Assembly (NCBI GenBank): GCA_964388955.1
Contig: CAYMCO010000003.1
Coordinates: 140,413-204,412 of the forward strand
Direction: 5' to 3'
Length of the DNA stretch: 64,000 bases
Origin: CAYMCO01 sp964388955
GTDB lineage: Bacteria > Chloroflexota > Anaerolineae > Anaerolineales > E44-bin32
Positions 49,721 to 58,529 of the stretch are shown here, piece after piece. The position numbers were made by a program, and so were the translations under genes. Under the pieces are notes generated by a model. That model did no database searches and was not told where the DNA came from. It saw only the letters and a program-made list of their open reading frames with translations. Position 1 is the first letter of the stretch; the number at the start of each line of letters is the position of its first letter.

Positions 49721-51454
49721 ATGGTGAAACCACAAGACCGGGGACCGGCCGTCATGTCAATATGCTTGCTGGCAGCCCTCTTGATCACGGCATGCGGCAC
49801 CGCCGCGACTCCCGCTCCGCCCTCGCAGGAGGCTATCGCTAGTCCGCCTGCTGAGGGGGAGGCGCCGACTGCCCCTTCGCTGGGGCCAGTGGCTACGCAA
49901 GGGGAGCAAGAGCCCACACTGATGAGAGTCGGCTGGATTGAGGAGCCCGACTGCATGTACTCGTACTACCATTGCGCCACCATCTTCGATTTCATGCCGG
50001 ACTTGATTATGGAGGGCTTCAAGGCCTTCGGGCCCAACTGTGATAGCCTGCCTCAGCTCGCAGAAGCGATCGATTATTCCGACGATGGGCGGACGATCAC
50101 GATTCATCTGCGGGAGGGTGCGACGTGGAATGATGGTGAGCCGTTGGATGCAACGGATGTCGCCGCCTTCTTTGACTTTGTGAGCGAGCTTGACCTCGCA
50201 GCGTGGCACATCACCACAGCGAACGCGGAATCATGGCGAGTCGTGGACGAGCATACGTTTGAGTTCACGAACTCCGTGCCAATCTCCCCCGAAGCCCTTG
50301 AAAGTGGCTCCGCTGTCTGGGATTGGGTCGTACCGCCTCAGGTCTACGGTGAAATGGACGAGGACGCCTTCTGGGACTACGGGACTGATCAGCCGGTGAC
50401 GGCGGGCCCATATGTATTGACGGAATGGAACCGCGGTTCATACATGATCTTTGACGCAAGGCCAGACTACTGGGCGGGAAAGCCCCCGGTGGATCGGGTC
50501 GTGGTCCAGTTCTTCGCGAACACTGATGCACTCGTCAACGCCCTGCTGGCAGGGGAGATCGACGTCATCCCGGACGATATTCTCCCGCAATACTACGAAC
50601 AGTTGGCCCAAGATCCCAACCTCGAGATCGTCGAACAGCCCGCCGGCCGATACCTTGGCCTGTTTTTCAATATGTCGGAAGCGGGGACGGCAGATCCAGC
50701 CATCCACGACCCCAATGTGCGGGAGGCCATCGATTACGCCATCAACAGGCAGCAGATAATCGATGTATCATTATTCGGGAAGGGCATAATCTGCCCGCCG
50801 GGGTCTGCATGTGGACCGACCTACGCCAAGGACCTGGATCCAGATCTGGAAGCAACGCCCTACGACCCGGACACCGCTGTGAGCCTCCTTGAGCAGGCCG
50901 GATACTCCGACGTGGATGGGGATGGGATAAGGGAGACGCCGGACGGGGAGCCGCTGGTTCTGCGCTTGTTCTACAACCAAGATTTCCCACCGAATCAGAG
51001 TGCGAGCGACCTTGTCGCGGACTATCTGGCCGCAGTCGGCATCGAAGCCCAGCCAACGGCGATGGAACACGGCACTCTGGTTTCGGCTGCGATCTACGAA
51101 CACGATTTTGACATGATCATCAGCCAGGAGATTCCTGAGATCGACCCCGCGACCGACGATTGGCCGTGGGGTTGCTGGAGCGCGGAGGGCGGCGGCGGAA
51201 ATATCTCTGGATACTGCAATCCGGTGCTGGATGAGGTGATTTTCCAGATTCTCACGACGACCGGAGACGAGAGAACTCAAAACATCCGGGAAGAGCAGAG
51301 GATTCTGGCGACCGATCGCCCCGAGCTCTACTTGGCAGGCATTACATCCATCGGGGCATATCGGCAGGACAAGTTCGAGATGCCTCACGACGCTTGCCCC
51401 TATTGGATCATGTTAAGTGGCTGGTACCCGCTTATGAATACGACGGTGAGATAG
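49721..51454 (+). CDS. ABC transporter substrate-binding lipoprotein, family 5 - second
   Basis: 577 residues with a lipoprotein signal (VMSICLLAALLITAC, lipobox Cys at residue 25) and a Pro/Ser/Glu linker. The family-5 core includes PQLAEAIDYSDDGRTITIHLREGATWNDGEPLDATDVAAFF, AGPYVLTEWNRGSYMIFDA, NALLAGEIDVIPDDILPQYYEQL and the ligand-region IDYAINRQQIIDVSLFGKG. Internal similarity to the protein at 58530 is clear (both have INRQQ/IDKQH and a CPPGSACGP/CPTNWACGP block), so they are paralogues. The ATG at 49721 has AAGGAGGCA upstream. No permease gene is adjacent. Confidence 0.9.
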   Translation: MVKPQDRGPAVMSICLLAALLITACGTAATPAPPSQEAIASPPAEGEAPTAPSLGPVATQGEQEPTLMRVGWIEEPDCMYSYYHCATIFDFMPDLIMEGFKAFGPNCDSLPQLAEAIDYSDDGRTITIHLREGATWNDGEPLDATDVAAFFDFVSELDLAAWHITTANAESWRVVDEHTFEFTNSVPISPEALESGSAVWDWVVPPQVYGEMDEDAFWDYGTDQPVTAGPYVLTEWNRGSYMIFDARPDYWAGKPPVDRVVVQFFANTDALVNALLAGEIDVIPDDILPQYYEQLAQDPNLEIVEQPAGRYLGLFFNMSEAGTADPAIHDPNVREAIDYAINRQQIIDVSLFGKGIICPPGSACGPTYAKDLDPDLEATPYDPDTAVSLLEQAGYSDVDGDGIRETPDGEPLVLRLFYNQDFPPNQSASDLVADYLAAVGIEAQPTAMEHGTLVSAAIYEHDFDMIISQEIPEIDPATDDWPWGCWSAEGGGGNISGYCNPVLDEVIFQILTTTGDERTQNIREEQRILATDRPELYLAGITSIGAYRQDKFEMPHDACPYWIMLSGWYPLMNTTVR

Positions 51455-51578
51455 AGGGCCTGACTTGTCCGACAGGGGCCGACGTTGGCGAGTCTGCGAG
51501 GGCACACGCCGATCCGAGCAGAGGAGAACCGCGGACAGTGCCTTCGGGCGGATAGCATGACTGAAGAGAGGCCAGAAC

Positions 51579-52568
51579 ATGCAGATCACCCTGCTCCGAG
51601 AGCCTGAGATCAGGGAGTGCGTGCGCCTCGATGATGAAGCCATAGCAGCGGTCGAGGCCGCCTTCGGCATGTTGGCGGATGGCAAGGCTCTGGTTCCTCC
51701 GATCATTGGCATAGAAGTGCCTGAACATCGGGGAGAACTGGACATCAAGACAGCGCGCATTCGAGGTCTCGACTCTTTCGCGATCAAGATCGCCTCCGGA
51801 TTCTTTGATAACGAGAAGCGGGGGCTGCCGGTCGCCAGCGGCATGATGGTCGTCATCAGCGCGCAAACTGGCTTTCCCGAGGCGGTGCTGCTTGACAACG
51901 GATATCTCACTCAAGTTCGCACCGGGGCTGCTGGAGCGATCGCGGCAAAGTATCTGGCCCGCAATCCAATATCAACGGTGGGGGTCATTGGCGCGGGAAC
52001 CCAGGGCCGTTTCCAGGCGATGGGTCTGCCATATGTGCGGAAATTCGCCCGCCTGCTGATCTACGATATAGCCGCCGATAAGGCGCAGGGATATGCCGAG
52101 GAGATGACTGAAGCGCTGAACACGCCGATCGAAGTGGCGGGGGATGTCGCGTCTCTGGTGGCAGAAAGTGATGTTGTGGTGACCACGACCCCCTCGCGCA
52201 GCCCATATCTTCATCCCGATAACCTCCGTACCGGCCTCCATATTACGGCGGTGGGAGCGGACATGGAGGAGAAGCAGGAGCTGTTCTCAGGGGTATTTCA
52301 GCTCGCGGACGTGATATGTTGTGATCTAAGATCACAGTGTGCGGTGCGAGGCGAACTCCATCATGCGATCGCTGGCGGCCATGTGAACGGTGAGACTGAT
52401 GTCGTGGAGATAGGGGACCTTGTCTTGGGCCGGCGCCGTGGTAGATCGGATGACGCAGAAATCACGATCTGCGATCTTACGGGCGTCGGGGTACAGGATA
52501 CCGCAATCGCGCGCTTAGCCCTTTCCAGAGGCCGGGAGTCTGGATTGGGCCTGGTAGTGGATGTCTAG
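51579..52568 (+). CDS. ornithine cyclodeaminase/mu-crystallin family protein
   Basis: 329 residues. The NAD-binding domain begins VGVIGAGTQGRFQAMGLPYV (about 131-150), and the N-terminal substrate domain has AVEAAFGMLADGK, FAIKIASGFF and GLPVASGMMVVISAQTG. The Lys of AIKIASG and the Arg of QVRTGAAGAIAAKYLA match OCD substrate contacts. Family members are ornithine cyclodeaminases, alanine dehydrogenases, ketimine reductases or ectoine-utilisation EutC. The ATG at 51579 follows GAGAGGCCAGAAC. With a racemase next to it, a role in amino-acid turnover after ring opening is likely. Confidence 0.85.
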   Translation: MQITLLREPEIRECVRLDDEAIAAVEAAFGMLADGKALVPPIIGIEVPEHRGELDIKTARIRGLDSFAIKIASGFFDNEKRGLPVASGMMVVISAQTGFPEAVLLDNGYLTQVRTGAAGAIAAKYLARNPISTVGVIGAGTQGRFQAMGLPYVRKFARLLIYDIAADKAQGYAEEMTEALNTPIEVAGDVASLVAESDVVVTTTPSRSPYLHPDNLRTGLHITAVGADMEEKQELFSGVFQLADVICCDLRSQCAVRGELHHAIAGGHVNGETDVVEIGDLVLGRRRGRSDDAEITICDLTGVGVQDTAIARLALSRGRESGLGLVVDV

Positions 52569-52811
52569 CCGGTGGAAGCGTACGATTTGCTGCCCGGAAG
52601 CCGATGGCCTCTTGGGCGAGACTCCTCAGGGATTTCGCACCATTGAACTTATAGGCAATCGGCTCGGCGGGGATCATATGCGTTTGACATCGGCGCCGCC
52701 AGCGCCAATCGGGGCGTCGATGAAGTTCGTTGCATCAGATTGGTTGCGAGTGTTCTGGACTAACCGTGCCCCGCCAGCGAGCATACAAGGGGGGCTCAGG
52801 AGCAGGAGTTC

Positions 52812-53570
52812 ATGCCGACAGCTCTCATCGTCAATCCGAATACATCGCGGTGGATGACTACTGCCATCTCGAAAAGTGCTGGTCAAGTGTTTCACTCACC
52901 GTGGGAATTCCGAGTGGCCACCGCCACTGGAGGATCTCCGAGTATCGAATCTTGGTTTGAGTCGGGCTTGGCGGCCGTCGGGGTCCTCAACACCCTGCGC
53001 GAAAATGCGGATGTCGACGGGATTGTCTTGGCTTGCTTCGGTGACCCGGGCCTGTTCGCGGTGCGGGAAGTCGTTCAAATCCCGGTGGTGGGCATCGCTG
53101 AAGCCAGCTTCCTCACCGCCTGCATGCTCGGCTTCCGCTTCGGTGTTCTCGGGGGCTCAACAAAGGATATTTCCTGGATGGAGACCCTGCTCTGGACCTA
53201 TGGATTGGAAAAGCGCTGCGCCGGGATCTGGCCGATGGAGAGCGATCTTGGCGGCGAGGTGGAAAACACTGAGCGCTTCCTTGCGGATCTCGAGGAGGCC
53301 AGCTCTCGACTTCTCCGATCGCATGCGGAAGTCATAATCTTGGGATGCGCAGGCTGGGGGAAATATCGTCAGGCCCTTCAGGCACGCGGCGGAGTCCCCT
53401 TCATTGATCCGGTTGAGGCTGGTTGCTCTCAACTCCGAAGCATTGTCGAGATGAATCTGTCAACCAGTCGGGCGGGGATGTTCGAGCGGATTCGTCCCAA
53501 AGAGGTCTCGGGTTTGGATACGTTCTTGGCTCCGGGCCTTGCAAGCTGGGTGGAGAATCTATTCGATTGA
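52812..53570 (+). CDS. Asp/Glu/hydantoin racemase
   Basis: 252 residues. The N-terminus ALIVNPNTSRWMT is the family signature, and the two catalytic Cys are in VLACFGDPGLFA (C75) and VIILGCAGWGKY (C179). A later segment VPFIDPVEAGCSQLR matches the usual I-D-P-V block. Hydantoin racemases interconvert D- and L-5-substituted hydantoins and so feed stereospecific hydantoinases or carbamoylases. With the hydantoinase (46566) and the carbamoylase (56096) this supplies a complete hydantoin-to-amino-acid set. Allantoin racemase is an alternative. GCAGGAG lies upstream of the ATG. Confidence 0.87.
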   Translation: MPTALIVNPNTSRWMTTAISKSAGQVFHSPWEFRVATATGGSPSIESWFESGLAAVGVLNTLRENADVDGIVLACFGDPGLFAVREVVQIPVVGIAEASFLTACMLGFRFGVLGGSTKDISWMETLLWTYGLEKRCAGIWPMESDLGGEVENTERFLADLEEASSRLLRSHAEVIILGCAGWGKYRQALQARGGVPFIDPVEAGCSQLRSIVEMNLSTSRAGMFERIRPKEVSGLDTFLAPGLASWVENLFD

Positions 53571-53675
53571 TCGGGGTGTTGATGGCTCGCACTGGTAGGG
53601 GGCGAGGGAGCAAGTTTCCCGGCACATGGCACAGGTGCGCGCCGGGAGCGCGTGACCGGTTGAGGGGGTGTTGAC

Positions 53676-54407
53676 ATGGAGTCTGAATTCTCATCAGTCA
53701 GGGAAAAGCATAAATCGCTGGCGGATCTCGTGTATGAAGCCGTGCGAGCGAAGATCATATCGGGGGAAATTCCTCCGGGGGACTGGCTGCGCCAAGAGGA
53801 ACTCTCCCAGCAGTTCGGTGTGAGCCATACGCCTGTGAGGGAAGCGTTGGACCGGTTGATCTCGGACGGCCTGACCGAAAGGGTGCCTCACAAGGGTGTC
53901 CAGGTGGCGACGATTGACGAGCAGGACATCGCCGAACTGTACTGCCTGCGACTGCTGCTCGAGCCGATTGCATTACGGCTGGCGGCGGCCAACATGAATG
54001 GCCGTCAGATCACCCGCTTGAGGCAAATCATACAGAAGGCAAGTGCGCTTACCGACCTGGAAGAAATGCCGGCACGGCGCAGGATGAACAGGGAATTTCA
54101 CTTGATGATATGCCGGAGCTGCCGATCACCGATCTTTCAACATCTGTATGAACTCGTCTGGAATCGCTACCCAGATTGGATGTTCTACGAGGGGCTTCAC
54201 CGGGACCCGGACACACTCGATCGAAGGCTCCGCCGAGAGACCGAGGAGCATTCGGAGATGCTGGATGCGATCTCGAGCGGGGAAATGCCGCGTGTTGAAC
54301 AACTTGCCCTGAATCATCTGACCCTTTTCACCGCTGAAGATCTGAACGAGCTATTTGGCATACCAATTGAGCTATTGGAAGACAGGCGGCGCCTGATGGG
54401 ACTTTGA
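53676..54407 (+). CDS. GntR-family transcriptional regulator, FCD subfamily - second
   Basis: 243 residues. Winged helix: DLVYEAVRAKIISGEIPPGDWLRQEEL, QFGVSHTPVREALDRLISDGLTERVPHKGVQVA. The FCD domain follows with LYCLRLLLEPIALRLAAANM, NREFHLMICRSCRSPI (metal Asp/His position) and TEEHSEMLDAISSGEM, with the closing LNHL. The sequence differs from the regulator at 28083 in both domains, so they probably answer to different ligands. It is flanked by the racemase and the PLP enzyme and may govern this half of the island. No clear operator was found directly upstream. Confidence 0.9.
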   Translation: MESEFSSVREKHKSLADLVYEAVRAKIISGEIPPGDWLRQEELSQQFGVSHTPVREALDRLISDGLTERVPHKGVQVATIDEQDIAELYCLRLLLEPIALRLAAANMNGRQITRLRQIIQKASALTDLEEMPARRRMNREFHLMICRSCRSPIFQHLYELVWNRYPDWMFYEGLHRDPDTLDRRLRRETEEHSEMLDAISSGEMPRVEQLALNHLTLFTAEDLNELFGIPIELLEDRRRLMGL

Positions 54408-54590
54408 CATCTCCCAAGGGCCGCCGAGGCACACTATCTTGCCATTCTCGGCGCTCTCCCCGGCGAATAGGAAGAACGGTCCTTTCTGTTGACCGGAGAT
54501 GTCGCTCCGAACAGATAGCGCTGAGTCAGCCAGCGCAGTGCGTCTTTCCAGCCATCGATCAATTCCATACCCACAATAGGAGCCCAGAGC

Positions 54591-56057
54591 ATGCGACCTC
54601 AGTTCAGATATCAGTTCTATCAGCGGATCTATGAGAACTTCCCCAAGATCATACGGGATTCCCGGAATGCGGCGGAGAAGCTCGGATTGTCGAAGGTAAG
54701 CGGTCGAGCGGGCTTATATCCGGGCAGCTCAAGCTGTCCCGGTGCTGTGCCGGAATACGTCCTGCGAGAGGTCATCGCCGCGAACAGGGAAGCGGTCTAC
54801 CCAGTGAGGAAGGCGGAGGATGAGCTGCGGGAAGTCGCGAAATCCATCTTTGGAGATGGCTACGATGTCGCGGCGACCAACACGTGCGAGGCGGGTCTGC
54901 GGCTGGTGTATGAGACGCTGTTTGCACCTCCCACGATGAGGAAGGGCGAGATATATCGCGGCAGGTTTATCTCGCCATACGGGGAGGATATCGAGTTCAC
55001 TGCGGGATACGGTAGGCCGTTCCCGCCGAAGTACAAAGGCCTCATCCTTGACAGAAGCGTGTCGGCCGGGGAGTTCGGAGTAGAGGGGAAAAGCCTGGCC
55101 AATCTTGAGGCCGTTCTCGTGCGGCTCTCAGGGGTCCGCTATGAGGCGCATGGAATCAAGTACAACGTTGTTCCCTTGATGACGACTCTGGACCACGAGG
55201 GATCCTTCCGGAGGATAGCGAAGGTGGCGGAGAGCCATGCATCCGACCTGGTCGGGTTCACCACCGTCTCCTATGATACGCCGGGTTATGGCGCAAACGA
55301 GAAGGACGAGAAAGGCGTCCCCAGATTGATGGGGATGCTTTCCCGTCTGGGCGCGGAGTACGATGTCCCTTATGTCGTCGATAGCGCGGCCGCCGTCCCC
55401 GTGTTGTCTCCTGGCCCGGAGGATTATGGAGCGGATGTCGTCCTATGGAGCACGGACAAAGCAGTCAGGGCTCCCATCAGCGGATTGATCGTGGGTAAAG
55501 AGGAAATGATGATCCCGATCCGCAAAGCACTGGGGTTGGGTGGAGAGAGGTTCGGAGGTGTCTCGTCACATGGTAAGGCGTTGTTCTCCCTTTCCGACCC
55601 AGGAAGGGACTCCGTGGTGGGCCTTGCAGCGATGCTGAGAGTCTTGCGAGACTCACCCGAGAAGATCACGGCGCCGATCGATGAGCTGTATGAAATCATC
55701 GCGGATGAGTTTTCGCAGTTCCGCTATCCTAGGTTCTTGGACAAGATCCTGATCACGAAGAGCTACGGCTTCGGAGGCGTCGAGATCAACTACGAGCAGA
55801 CGTGGGAGCAGGGAGATTTCGGGATCCCGATTTTCACCATGGAGGATATGTTCGCCAACACCAACCCCATCATGGCTGCGCTGGACGAGATGGGTGTCTA
55901 TCCGGCCACAATCTACAGCGGTAACATCATTGTGAATCCCGGGCTGGGCACAATTGACGGGGAAGGCAACTTGCTCGCCGCTCCAGCTCGGCTTGCAGTC
56001 AGAGCGTTGGTTGCGGCGCTGGAGATCGTGTGTGACCATGCTGGCCTGGAGCCGTAA
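54591..56057 (+). CDS. fold-type I PLP enzyme of uncertain function (SelA/SHMT-like)
   Basis: 488 residues. A glycine-rich PLP-phosphate region (DVAATNTCEAGLRLVYETL, about 92-110), the Asp in PYVVDSAAAVPVL (D264) and the probable Schiff-base Lys in VVLWSTDKAVRAPISGLIVG (K290) indicate a fold-type I enzyme. The SxDKxxxxPxxGLIVG pattern resembles selenocysteine synthase-like and D-glucosaminate/aldolase-like PLP proteins, but the long N-terminus and the GRPFPPKYKGLILDRS insertion do not match a family I can name. The ATG at 54591 is preceded by a weak GGAGCCC. The next gene is the carbamoylase, 38 bases later, so it probably acts on the same amino acid. Confidence 0.7.
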   Translation: MRPQFRYQFYQRIYENFPKIIRDSRNAAEKLGLSKVSGRAGLYPGSSSCPGAVPEYVLREVIAANREAVYPVRKAEDELREVAKSIFGDGYDVAATNTCEAGLRLVYETLFAPPTMRKGEIYRGRFISPYGEDIEFTAGYGRPFPPKYKGLILDRSVSAGEFGVEGKSLANLEAVLVRLSGVRYEAHGIKYNVVPLMTTLDHEGSFRRIAKVAESHASDLVGFTTVSYDTPGYGANEKDEKGVPRLMGMLSRLGAEYDVPYVVDSAAAVPVLSPGPEDYGADVVLWSTDKAVRAPISGLIVGKEEMMIPIRKALGLGGERFGGVSSHGKALFSLSDPGRDSVVGLAAMLRVLRDSPEKITAPIDELYEIIADEFSQFRYPRFLDKILITKSYGFGGVEINYEQTWEQGDFGIPIFTMEDMFANTNPIMAALDEMGVYPATIYSGNIIVNPGLGTIDGEGNLLAAPARLAVRALVAALEIVCDHAGLEP

Positions 56058-56095
56058 CGATTCGTGTCTGCCTTGATCCCGCCGAGGGGCGAAGG

Positions 56096-57313
56096 GTGAT
56101 CATCAACAGCCGCCGGTTACGGGCTGACTTTGACCATTTGGGATCCTTCGGAGCGACGCGCCATGGCGGGGTTAGCCGCCCGGCCCTGAGTGAGCCTCAC
56201 CTCAGGGCACGAACATGGCTTCGGAAACGGATCCAGCATGCCGGTTTGGAATTCATCGTGGACGGCGCCGGGAATCATTCCGGGAAGCTCGAACAGCCCG
56301 GCGCCAGCAAGACGCTGTTGCTCGGTTCGCATCTGGATTCCGTGGTGGACGGCGGCCGTTTCGACGGCGCGTTGGGGGTGATGGCCGGCCTTGAAGTGCT
56401 GCGCACATTGAAGGAGAGCAAGGTAGAGCTCAAGCACAATGTTGAAGTCATCGATTTTACCGACGAGGAGAGCCAGCTCATCGAATGCTTGGGAAGCCGA
56501 GCTTTGGTCGGGGACATTTCGGAGGCGGATTTTCAGGACCCGCGCTGTGGGCGCGCGAACTTGGAGGAAGCGTTCGCCCGGGCCGGAGTTACAGAGCGCA
56601 GCGTCCTGACCGCGCAGCGGGATCCTGCGAGCATCGCCGGATACCTGGAGCTTCATATCGAGCAGGGCCCTTTTCTAGAGGCCAGGGAGGTTCAGATCGG
56701 TGTGGTGTCCGGGATCGTTGGGCTGAGGACTTTTCGTTTCCGCTTCCTGGGGCAGCAAGCGCATGCCGGAACGACGCCCATGGCCGACCGGCGCGATGCA
56801 GGTAGGGGGGCAGGCGCTTTCCTGCTCCAGGCCAGCGACCTGGTGGAAGCGAAGTATCCGGGCTCGGTAGTGACGATCGGCAGGCTGGAATTCTCACCAG
56901 GGGCTACCTGCATCATACCGGGGCAGGCGGACCTGTATCTTGAATTCAGAAGTCTTGAAGAGGAGCGGCTAAGCGAGATTGAGCGGGATCTCTTGACCCT
57001 GGCAGAGGAGCAGGCGAGCCGTTATCGCCTGTCGGTGGAGATCCAGCCGGTGAGCTCCGTCGCTCCAGCAAAGATGCAGCCGGATTTTCGCCGGGCGATG
57101 CATGAGGCTGCGGAGGAGCTGGGCCTGTCTCACATGGATATCCCCTCCGGCGCCGGCCACGACGCCCAACTCCTCGCCAGGATCACTTCGGCCGGAATGA
57201 TCTTCATTCCCTCTACCGGAGGGAGCCACAACCCCGATGAATATGCGCGGTGGCAGGACTGTGTCAACGGGGCGAATGTGCTGCTGGGTGCCACCTTAAG
57301 AACCGCGCGGTAA
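56096..57313 (+). CDS. N-carbamoyl-L-amino-acid hydrolase/allantoate amidohydrolase family (M20)
   Basis: 405 residues of the HyuC/AllC zinc hydrolases. The site is complete: LLLGSHLDSVVDGGRFDGALG (His, Asp), DFTDEESQLIECLGSRALVG (Glu-Glu), YLELHIEQGPFLE (His), SGAGHDAQLLA and GGSHNPDEYARWQDC (His). In this family the Asn/Arg substrate contacts recognise an N-carbamoyl or ureido group, giving the amino acid, ammonia and carbon dioxide. The start is GTG at 56096 after GAGGGGCGAAG. It completes the hydantoin route and is followed by its probable regulator. Confidence 0.9.
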   Translation: MIINSRRLRADFDHLGSFGATRHGGVSRPALSEPHLRARTWLRKRIQHAGLEFIVDGAGNHSGKLEQPGASKTLLLGSHLDSVVDGGRFDGALGVMAGLEVLRTLKESKVELKHNVEVIDFTDEESQLIECLGSRALVGDISEADFQDPRCGRANLEEAFARAGVTERSVLTAQRDPASIAGYLELHIEQGPFLEAREVQIGVVSGIVGLRTFRFRFLGQQAHAGTTPMADRRDAGRGAGAFLLQASDLVEAKYPGSVVTIGRLEFSPGATCIIPGQADLYLEFRSLEEERLSEIERDLLTLAEEQASRYRLSVEIQPVSSVAPAKMQPDFRRAMHEAAEELGLSHMDIPSGAGHDAQLLARITSAGMIFIPSTGGSHNPDEYARWQDCVNGANVLLGATLRTAR

Positions 57314-57329
57314 ATGCCCGGCTTTTGAT

Positions 57330-57381
57330 TTGACACCGCCCTCGACTTCGTGTAAGTTAGAGACCAGACGGCGGTCGTCTG
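57330..57381 (+). promoter_or_regulatory. promoter with inverted-repeat operator before the UTRA regulator
   Basis: TTGACA (57330-57335), 17-base spacer, TAAGTT (57353-57358). Just after it lies the inverted repeat CAGACG-GCGGT-CGTCTG (57365-57381), at the predicted transcription start. Position and symmetry suggest autorepression by the GntR protein encoded at 57428. Confidence 0.6.
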
Positions 57382-57427
57382 ACATCTCCAAAAATCTGGC
57401 CTCTGGCTAGAGATCGCAGGGCAGCCT

Positions 57428-58189
57428 ATGTATTCTAGGACCCTCATCCGACCTCCTTCCCTCTCACAGCAGATCCTCGCCATCCTCATGGATCAGATCA
57501 AGGCGGGCGTCTTTTCTCCTGGAAGCCAACTGCCGACCGAGCAAGAATTGGCCGTTGAGTTCGAGGTCAGCCGGGCGACCATTCGCAGCGCGCTGAGCGC
57601 GCTGGCAGCGCGCGGACTGATCGTCAACCGGCACGGCGTGGGTACTTTCGTGAGTCAATTGGCAAGCGTCGAGAATCCACTCAACGAAGCGACCGACTAC
57701 TGCAATCTCATCACGCGACAGGGCTTGGCGTTTGGCACTCGGTTTGTCTCGGCGGAGTTCCTGGTGCCGGATGCGGACATCGCCGAGGCCCTATCCATCG
57801 ACGAAGGTGATCAGGTGTTGCGGACGCGCAAGATATTTACCGCGGACGGAGGGCCGGTCATCTATTCGATCAACTCCATTCCGCAGTGGGTGATAGGTGA
57901 CGAGCTGGCCTGCGAGGTGGCGGATAGACCGGAGATGATCGAGCCCCTGTACGAGTTCCTAGAGGAGCGCTGTGGCCAGCGAACGGAGTATCACATCGCC
58001 AGAATTCGCCCCGATATCGCCGAGAATTGTGACACGCAGGGATGGGATGTGGATCCGACCATTCCGGTCTTGGTCATGCATGAGGTCGGCTACAACAGCG
58101 CAGAACGGCCACTCTGGCACTCGTTTGTGTTTTTTCCGGGGAATTTCTTCCGGTTTGAAGTGATCCGCCATAGGGAGCCGAATACATAG
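57428..58189 (+). CDS. GntR-family transcriptional regulator, HutC/UTRA subfamily
   Basis: 253 residues. The winged helix reads QQILAILMDQIKAGVFSPGSQLPTEQELAVEFEVSRATIRSALSALAARGLI, then HGVGTFVSQ. The C-terminal UTRA ligand domain has EALSIDEGDQVLRTRKIFTADGGPVIYSINSIP and VLVMHEVGYNSAERPLWHSFVFFPG, as in HutC/FarR/TreR proteins. Such regulators sense small catabolites such as urocanate. It lies between the carbamoylase and the third binding protein, with a likely autoregulatory operator upstream. Confidence 0.92.
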   Translation: MYSRTLIRPPSLSQQILAILMDQIKAGVFSPGSQLPTEQELAVEFEVSRATIRSALSALAARGLIVNRHGVGTFVSQLASVENPLNEATDYCNLITRQGLAFGTRFVSAEFLVPDADIAEALSIDEGDQVLRTRKIFTADGGPVIYSINSIPQWVIGDELACEVADRPEMIEPLYEFLEERCGQRTEYHIARIRPDIAENCDTQGWDVDPTIPVLVMHEVGYNSAERPLWHSFVFFPGNFFRFEVIRHREPNT

Positions 58190-58529
58190 GGGGCGGGTCG
58201 TTTGCGGCCACTTGGGTGAAGTGCGCGACAGACAGCTGCGAGGCGGAGGAGGTGCTTAGGAACCCATTGCCAGCACAATCATTGAACGGCCGACCAAAGG
58301 GGTAGAAAAGGGGAGGGGAAAGGGCCGGGGGCATTTTTCCCCTGGGGGACGCTCAAGAGAGTTTGTGCCTCCTTATCAAGATCGAGCAACTTGACCATCC
58401 CAATGTATAGGTACCTTCTAGCACTCTGACCGCGCGGACGTGGGCAATCAAGTGGGGTGCTTCAAGGATGCCGAGCTTGATCCTTGGCCTGATTCGGACC
58501 AACACACTCATCATCGAGGAGGAAGTGAA
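58190..58529. other. intergenic region upstream of the third binding protein
   Basis: 340 bases without a supported gene. AGGGGAA and TTCCCCT near 58313-58350 could form a weak hairpin without a T-run. A TTGACC near 58391 lacks a well-spaced -10 box. GAGGAGGAAG just before 58530 is the ribosome site of the lipoprotein. Confidence 0.4.

Noticed and set aside
30301..52568. A complete ectoine-degradation cluster (DoeA/DoeB/EutC-like genes)
   Set aside because: M24, M14 and ornithine-cyclodeaminase homologues occur, but they are scattered over 20 kb among hydantoinase genes, and the other pathway enzymes are not recognisable.
54408..54590. Minus-strand coding fragment (reads MELIDGWKDALRWLTQRY)
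   Set aside because: About 45 codons look protein-like, but there is no start signal or recognisable family, and the stretch is too short to support.
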